6,433 nucleotides of DNA, taken from the NCBI GenBank assembly GCA_031401815.1, contig JANNRW010000126.1, positions 1 to 6,433 of the forward strand, in the 5' to 3' direction. Positions 6,266 through 6,433 of the stretch are shown piece by piece. Below the pieces are notes generated by a model, which worked only from the letters and a program-made list of their open reading frames with translations, searched no databases and had not been told where the DNA came from. Numbering within the stretch: the stretch's first letter is position 1; every line of letters begins with the position of its first letter. The translations under genes were made by a program, and so were the position numbers. The DNA comes from JANNRW01 sp031401815 (GTDB lineage Bacteria; Desulfobacterota; Desulfuromonadia; Geobacterales; DSM-12255).

Positions 6266-6293
6266 CGAATCACCGGCAGCGAATCACCGGCAG
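6266..6293 (+). repeat. Perfect 14-base tandem duplication
   Basis: CGAATCACCGGCAG occurs twice, head to tail, at 6266-6279 and 6280-6293, just after the NERD stop. The second copy supplies the 5' arm of the hairpin that precedes the intron. It may be a slippage duplication or a scar of insertion. Confidence 0.85.
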
Positions 6294-6308
6294 GGTCTGC
6301 CCTTGGTG
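6285..6308 (+). terminator. Hairpin at the 3' end of the NERD gene, next to the intron boundary
   Basis: GGCAG (6289-6293) pairs with CTGCC (6297-6301) around loop GGT. Outer CACC (6285-6288) can pair with GGTG (6305-6308) if CTT is bulged. Only two T residues follow the inner stem before the intron begins, so any terminator T-tract has been cut off by the insertion or never existed. Some bacterial group II introns insert right after terminator-like stems, which fits this arrangement. Confidence 0.4.
6293..6305 (+). repeat. 13-base repeat, right copy (GGGTCTGCCCTTG)
   Basis: This copy differs from the one at 3895-3907 in a single base. It ends exactly at the proposed 5' exon/intron junction, so it could contain the intron-binding sites (IBS) of the target DNA. 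Confidence 0.4.
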
Positions 6309-6433
6309 CGCCGGTCAAAACCGGCGAGAGATAGTGGGTGAAAGTCCCGCACGATGAAGGAGTAGCGAACCGCATCGGCCCCGAGTCATGCGCATCCGTT
6401 CGTAAGGGCGGCTGCGAAGCGTTGACAGGGGGC
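6306..6433 (+). mobile_element. Group II intron, 5' part (domain I), cut by the window edge
   Basis: The sequence opens with GTGCG (6306-6310), the consensus 5' splice site of group II introns. A perfect stem follows at once: GCCGGT (6310-6315) / ACCGGC (6320-6325) with loop CAAA. Next come GTGGGTGAAAGTCCCGCAC (6334-6352) and a GAAGGAGTAGCGAACC block, then CCCCGAGTCATGCG and GAAGCGTTGACAGGGG, all of which resemble domain I of bacterial group II introns that encode a reverse transcriptase/maturase. The intron is a self-splicing, retrohoming ribozyme. The maturase ORF, domain V and the 3' boundary lie beyond the window, so its class and whether it is intact cannot be determined. Confidence 0.75.

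Noticed and set aside
6266..6293. CRISPR-type array from the repeated CGAATCACCGGCAG
   Set aside because: There are only two directly abutting copies with no spacers.

Overview
The window looks like part of an accessory (defence or modification) island in a Gram-negative, probably proteobacterial, chromosome or plasmid. That guess rests on the IS3-family end, the group II intron, the HIT/HNH pair and good Shine-Dalgarno sites. No housekeeping gene fixes the taxon. Base composition is uneven: the first gene is clearly AT-rich, the HNH gene is GC-rich, and the rest lie between. This suggests assembly from several transfers. All intact genes are on the + strand.

Layout. 1-140 is the right end of an IS3-family insertion sequence: the last 20 codons of its transposase plus the terminal inverted repeat. 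141-323 is non-coding leader. 324-3870 is a tight four-gene operon with every junction overlapping: (1) a dCTP deaminase/dUTPase-fold protein with a coiled coil and one membrane helix; (2) a thymidylate-kinase-like P-loop kinase; (3) a protein resembling the helical domain of phage 5-hydroxymethyl-dU DNA kinases and the thymine hypermodification (AGPT-pyrophosphorylase) families; (4) a thymidylate synthase/dUMP hydroxymethylase homologue with a complete N-terminal and central active site but an unrelated C-terminus. After a 53-base gap come a HIT-family nucleotide-binding protein (3924-4316) and, overlapping it by one base, an HNH endonuclease (4316-5299) that resembles type IV enzymes reading phosphorothioated DNA. 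A NERD-domain putative nuclease with a C-terminal zinc ribbon follows (5327-6241). The window ends in the 5' part of a group II intron (from about 6306), placed directly after a short hairpin and a 14-base tandem repeat.

How the genes may work together. Genes 1-4 all belong to thymidine/uridine nucleotide families. Genes 2-4 match what phages use to make hypermodified thymidines: a TS-type enzyme acting on dUMP, a P-loop kinase, and the HMUDK helical/AGPT-like protein. I infer a bacterial pyrimidine hypermodification or nucleotide-based conflict system. Its first gene appears to be a membrane-anchored Dcd-fold pseudoenzyme, since the catalytic Glu is replaced by Ala, so it may sense a nucleotide or act as the effector. 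The HIT-HNH pair and the NERD gene look like separate restriction cargo beside it. A 13-base near-identical sequence (GGG[G/T]CTGCCCTTG) lies just before this second module and again at its end, immediately before the intron. Functional statements are inferences from motifs read by eye; no database search was run.
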